This document shows, in pieces, positions 61,676-64,000 of a stretch of 64,000 bases of DNA; the stretch's first letter is position 1; each line of letters begins with the position of its first letter. Under the pieces are notes generated by a model. The model was not told the DNA's origin. It did no database searches and worked only from the letters and a program-made list of their open reading frames with translations. Source of the DNA: Thiobius zoothamnicola (GTDB lineage: Bacteria; Pseudomonadota; Gammaproteobacteria; Chromatiales; Chromatiaceae); NCBI GenBank assembly GCA_963678215.1, contig OY782758.1, forward strand, positions 682,001 to 746,000, read 5' to 3'. A program made the position numbers and the translations under genes.

Positions 61676-62572
61676 ATGGCGAAAACCAACGATCCCCGTT
61701 TCCCCAATCGCGCCACTTTGCAAAGTCGCGGCTTCTTCAAAGCGACGCGCTGGCTGCTATTACGCCGATTGAGCCAATTTTCGATATTGCTGTTGTTTTT
61801 GTCGGGGCCATGGTTCGGTCTTTGGCTGCTGAAAGGCAACTTATCCGCCAATATCGTATTAGATACGATTCCGCTCACCGACCCCTTACTCCTGTTGCAA
61901 TCCATGCTGGCAGGCAATTGGCCAATAGCACAAGGATTGATTGGTGCCGCCATAATTCTAAGCTTCTATCTATTAGTAGGGGGACGGGTTTATTGCGCCT
62001 GGGTTTGCCCAGTGAATCTGTTAACCGATGCGGCAGCCTGGTTACGGAGAAAAATGGATATCCGCACAACCACCCGATTGGAACGCAATTTCCGTTACTG
62101 GCTGCTCGGGCTGATCCTGGTGTTTCCTTTACTGTTTGGCGTGATCGCCTGGGAATTGGTAAATCCGGTATCCATGGCACATCGCGGCATTATCTTCGGT
62201 ATAGGACTCGGCTGGACGCTTTTACTGGCAGTATTTTTATTCGATTTGCTGATGGTCAAACACGGCTGGTGCGGACACTTCTGCCCGGTTGGGGCCTTTT
62301 ACAGTTTGGTCGGGCATTTCAGTCCACTGCGCGTGATTGCGCTCAATCGTCAACGATGCGATGACTGCAACTCCTGCTTCCATATATGCCCGGAGCCACA
62401 AGTCATCAGACCAGCGCTCAAAGGCGCGCCGAAAGGGATCGGGCCAACCATCACTTCTGGGAACTGCACCCATTGCGGTCGCTGTATTGATGTCTGCGAT
62501 CAGTCAGTTTTCGTCTATGGCAACGCCTATAAAAAGCACGAACAACCTACCGACCCAGTCATTACACAATAG
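61676..62572 (+). CDS. napH: Quinol dehydrogenase ferredoxin subunit NapH
   Basis: A 298-aa membrane protein with four TM helices and two cytoplasmic-type CX3CP motifs (CAWVCPVN, CGHFCPVGAF), followed by two [4Fe-4S] sites in the C-terminal tail (CDDCNSCFHICPEP, CTHCGRCIDVCDQ). It starts directly after the napG stop. Electron input to the nitrate reductase. Confidence 0.94.
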   Translation: MAKTNDPRFPNRATLQSRGFFKATRWLLLRRLSQFSILLLFLSGPWFGLWLLKGNLSANIVLDTIPLTDPLLLLQSMLAGNWPIAQGLIGAAIILSFYLLVGGRVYCAWVCPVNLLTDAAAWLRRKMDIRTTTRLERNFRYWLLGLILVFPLLFGVIAWELVNPVSMAHRGIIFGIGLGWTLLLAVFLFDLLMVKHGWCGHFCPVGAFYSLVGHFSPLRVIALNRQRCDDCNSCFHICPEPQVIRPALKGAPKGIGPTITSGNCTHCGRCIDVCDQSVFVYGNAYKKHEQPTDPVITQ

Positions 62573-62583
62573 GAAAGATCATC

Positions 62584-63009
62584 ATGAAATCTATCCCTGC
62601 CCTCCTGTCAATGGCGCTCATCATCGCATTATCGTCTCACGCCGCCATGGCGGAACTACAATCATTACGCGGCGATGAACTGACGACGCCATCCATCAAG
62701 CCACAAAGACTCACCATCATCAAACAATCGGGCGGCTTTGAACGCAGCTTTAAAGAACAACCGCCAATGGTGCCTCATGAAGTGGACAAATATCCCATCA
62801 ATTTGCGGGCCAACCATTGTCTGAGCTGCCATGGGAAAAAAACGCATCAGGTGAAAAAATCACCCCTGGTCAGCGAAAGCCATTTCATCAACCGCAGTGG
62901 CGAAAAACTCGAAAGCATCGCACCGGGACGTTATTTTTGTACGCAATGCCATGCGCCGCAGCTAAATGATCGGGCGCTTGTTGAAAATGATTTCAAAGGG
63001 CGTCATTAG
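62584..63009 (+). CDS. napB: Diheme cytochrome c NapB
   Basis: Electron donor subunit of NapA. Signal peptide to about residue 23 (SHAAMA), two haem sites (C79-SC-C82H83; C119-TQ-C122H123), with His65 (MVPHEVDKY) and His100 (SESHFIN) as candidate distal ligands. 141 aa. napB follows napH by 11 bp. The gene's 3' end overlaps the opposite-strand gene at 63006. Confidence 0.93.
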   Translation: MKSIPALLSMALIIALSSHAAMAELQSLRGDELTTPSIKPQRLTIIKQSGGFERSFKEQPPMVPHEVDKYPINLRANHCLSCHGKKTHQVKKSPLVSESHFINRSGEKLESIAPGRYFCTQCHAPQLNDRALVENDFKGRH

Positions 63010-63587
63010 CGCTTTCTGACTCGAATATCCGGTAAATTGCGCGCCACATCGTTATAGGTTTTTGATTGATTCAGTACAGATACGACATCTGGCAAGGGTT
63101 CTGAATAGATTTCTGGAAAATCTATTTCACCTTCGATCAAAGTTGAAAAAGCTAAAGTTTCTGTTGGTGGAGTAAATCTTGCCTCGACTCCTGCTTTATT
63201 TCCTCTGGGATCCAGACGATACCAACCGATTTTGGGTAGATGAACAGCATTGAGGCCGTGCAAACAGAATGGTGGTTGATTATTTTCAAGAGTCAGTCGT
63301 TGATAGCAAAGCCCAGCGGGAATGCCATTCGCCCTGAGTAATGCCGCCAACAAATGGCTTTTTGCATAACAATAGCCTGTTTTGTATTTTAGAACATCCG
63401 ATGCCTTACAGGTTACAGGGTTCAATTTGAAATCATAACTATGCTTTATTTCGTCACGTACGAACTCAAAGCATGCCTTCGCAATCACCTCAGAATCATC
63501 AACACCACAGGAAAGTGCTTTGGCTTTTTTAATCACTTCAGAATGTTCCCAGTCGATTACTTCACTGGAGGATAGATATTTTTCCAT
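63006..63587 (-). CDS. Transglutaminase-like cysteine protease-fold protein
   Basis: A 193-aa protein with the transglutaminase-core triad in order: Cys in KTGYCYAKS, His in HGLNAVHLPK and Asp in YRLDPRGN. No signal peptide. It lies on the opposite strand between napB and napC, overlapping the napB stop by 4 bp, and is AT-richer than the nap genes, so it appears to be an insertion into the nap operon. Substrate unknown; similar small proteins act as proteases or peptidases. Confidence 0.85.
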   Translation of the reverse strand: MEKYLSSSEVIDWEHSEVIKKAKALSCGVDDSEVIAKACFEFVRDEIKHSYDFKLNPVTCKASDVLKYKTGYCYAKSHLLAALLRANGIPAGLCYQRLTLENNQPPFCLHGLNAVHLPKIGWYRLDPRGNKAGVEARFTPPTETLAFSTLIEGEIDFPEIYSEPLPDVVSVLNQSKTYNDVARNLPDIRVRKR

Positions 63588-63849
63588 AAAACTTTTGGAA
63601 GTTGGATTGTGTCGTTATGAACGCGCGCGCAGATAGTTTATGCACGCTGGAAAAGATTCTCGCATCAGCCGCACAAACAGTGCGACGCAAAGGTGTACGT
63701 TTTGCGGACCGCTCTAAGGCAACCTCTTAACAACATTATCTAACGCACACTTTACCCCCTAACACCTTCTTCATTGCACATCACAACCTGTTTCATCGCT
63801 CAATAAAAGCAGGTGCGTTTGACCACCCTGTCTTAATTAGGAGAAATTT

Positions 63850-64000
63850 ATGAACCAGAAAACTGGAAAGAGAAAGATCATTTCAGGGACTCTCATCATC
63901 GGCATTATCGTGGGCATTCTGTTCTGGGGTGGTTTTAACACCGCATTACGGGTAACCAATACAGAAGCATTCTGTATTTCCTGCCACGAAATGGCGGTGA
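63850..64000 (+). CDS. napC: NapC/NirT-type tetraheme cytochrome (partial)
   Basis: The window ends 50 codons into this gene. The start follows TAGGAGAAA. The visible protein has one TM anchor (IISGTLIIGIIVGILFWGG) and the first haem site CISCHEM, typical of NapC, the membrane quinol dehydrogenase of nap. The rest lies beyond the window. A separate 262-bp upstream gap holds its own promoter region. Confidence 0.82.
   Translation, partial: MNQKTGKRKIISGTLIIGIIVGILFWGGFNTALRVTNTEAFCISCHEMAV

Overview
The window reads as a chromosomal segment of a gammaproteobacterium of mid G+C content. Gene content (tig-clpP, TIGR02449-zapA, rppH, asd, yciB/yciI, dacA-dat-ybeD-lipB, MetA-type homoserine acyltransferase) is gammaproteobacterial. 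Energy genes point to a sulfur-oxidising, nitrate-respiring lithotroph: flavocytochrome c sulfide dehydrogenase (fccAB), a SoxXA-binding-like protein, periplasmic nitrate reductase (nap) and a hydroxylamine-oxidoreductase-like octaheme cytochrome. A Thiotrichales-like sulfur bacterium is plausible, but the species cannot be named from sequence alone. No CRISPR array, rRNA operon, intact insertion sequence or prophage was seen.

Layout. 1-13.9 kb is mostly housekeeping: trmO and dnaX converge; an initiator tRNA-Met has its own promoter and terminator; a divergent envelope-stress block follows (pspA-yjfI against K+ channel-yjfK-yjfL-yjfM); then rhodanese, orn, an M48 peptidase, a small cytochrome c, rsgA, ychJ, a P-loop protein coupled to metA, and a SoxXA-binding-like protein. 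14.1-23.0 kb holds a PfkB kinase and then an AT-rich island (15.2-22.1 kb): unusual P-type ATPase, glycine-amidinotransferase-like enzyme, biosynthetic arginine decarboxylase and NodU/CmcH-type O-carbamoyltransferase, all on one strand. A truncated, diverged copy of the 5' end of a methyltransferase gene lies on the left of the island and the intact gene lies on the right.

23.0-31.8 kb contains tRNA-Leu(TAG), tig, clpP, yciB, yciI, a parvulin, an S26-peptidase-like protein, and dacA-dat-ybeD-lipB. 32-42.9 kb has ugd, a heptosyltransferase-family enzyme, thiE/thiD, a riboflavin/thiamin operon (ribBA-ribH-nusB-thiL), an Asp/Glu racemase and two orphan peptide-ABC permeases. 43.1-46.6 kb is the redox operon of octaheme cytochrome, diheme cytochrome and FCSD flavoprotein. 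46.6-57.7 kb carries rraA, aceA with a divergent LysR regulator, galT-like, a GcvR-like ACT protein, bcp, an AT-rich Doc/Fic gene, ychF, zapA, an AmgK-like kinase, asd and rppH. 57.9-64 kb is napD-A-G-H-B, an opposite-strand transglutaminase-like gene, and the start of napC, which runs off the end.

The most notable candidate for an undescribed system is the 15.2-22.1 kb island. Its enzymes would convert arginine to agmatine, transfer an amidino group and O-carbamoylate a product, and a P-type ATPase lacking the usual metal-site cysteines sits beside them. The octaheme cytochrome plus FccAB operon is second.
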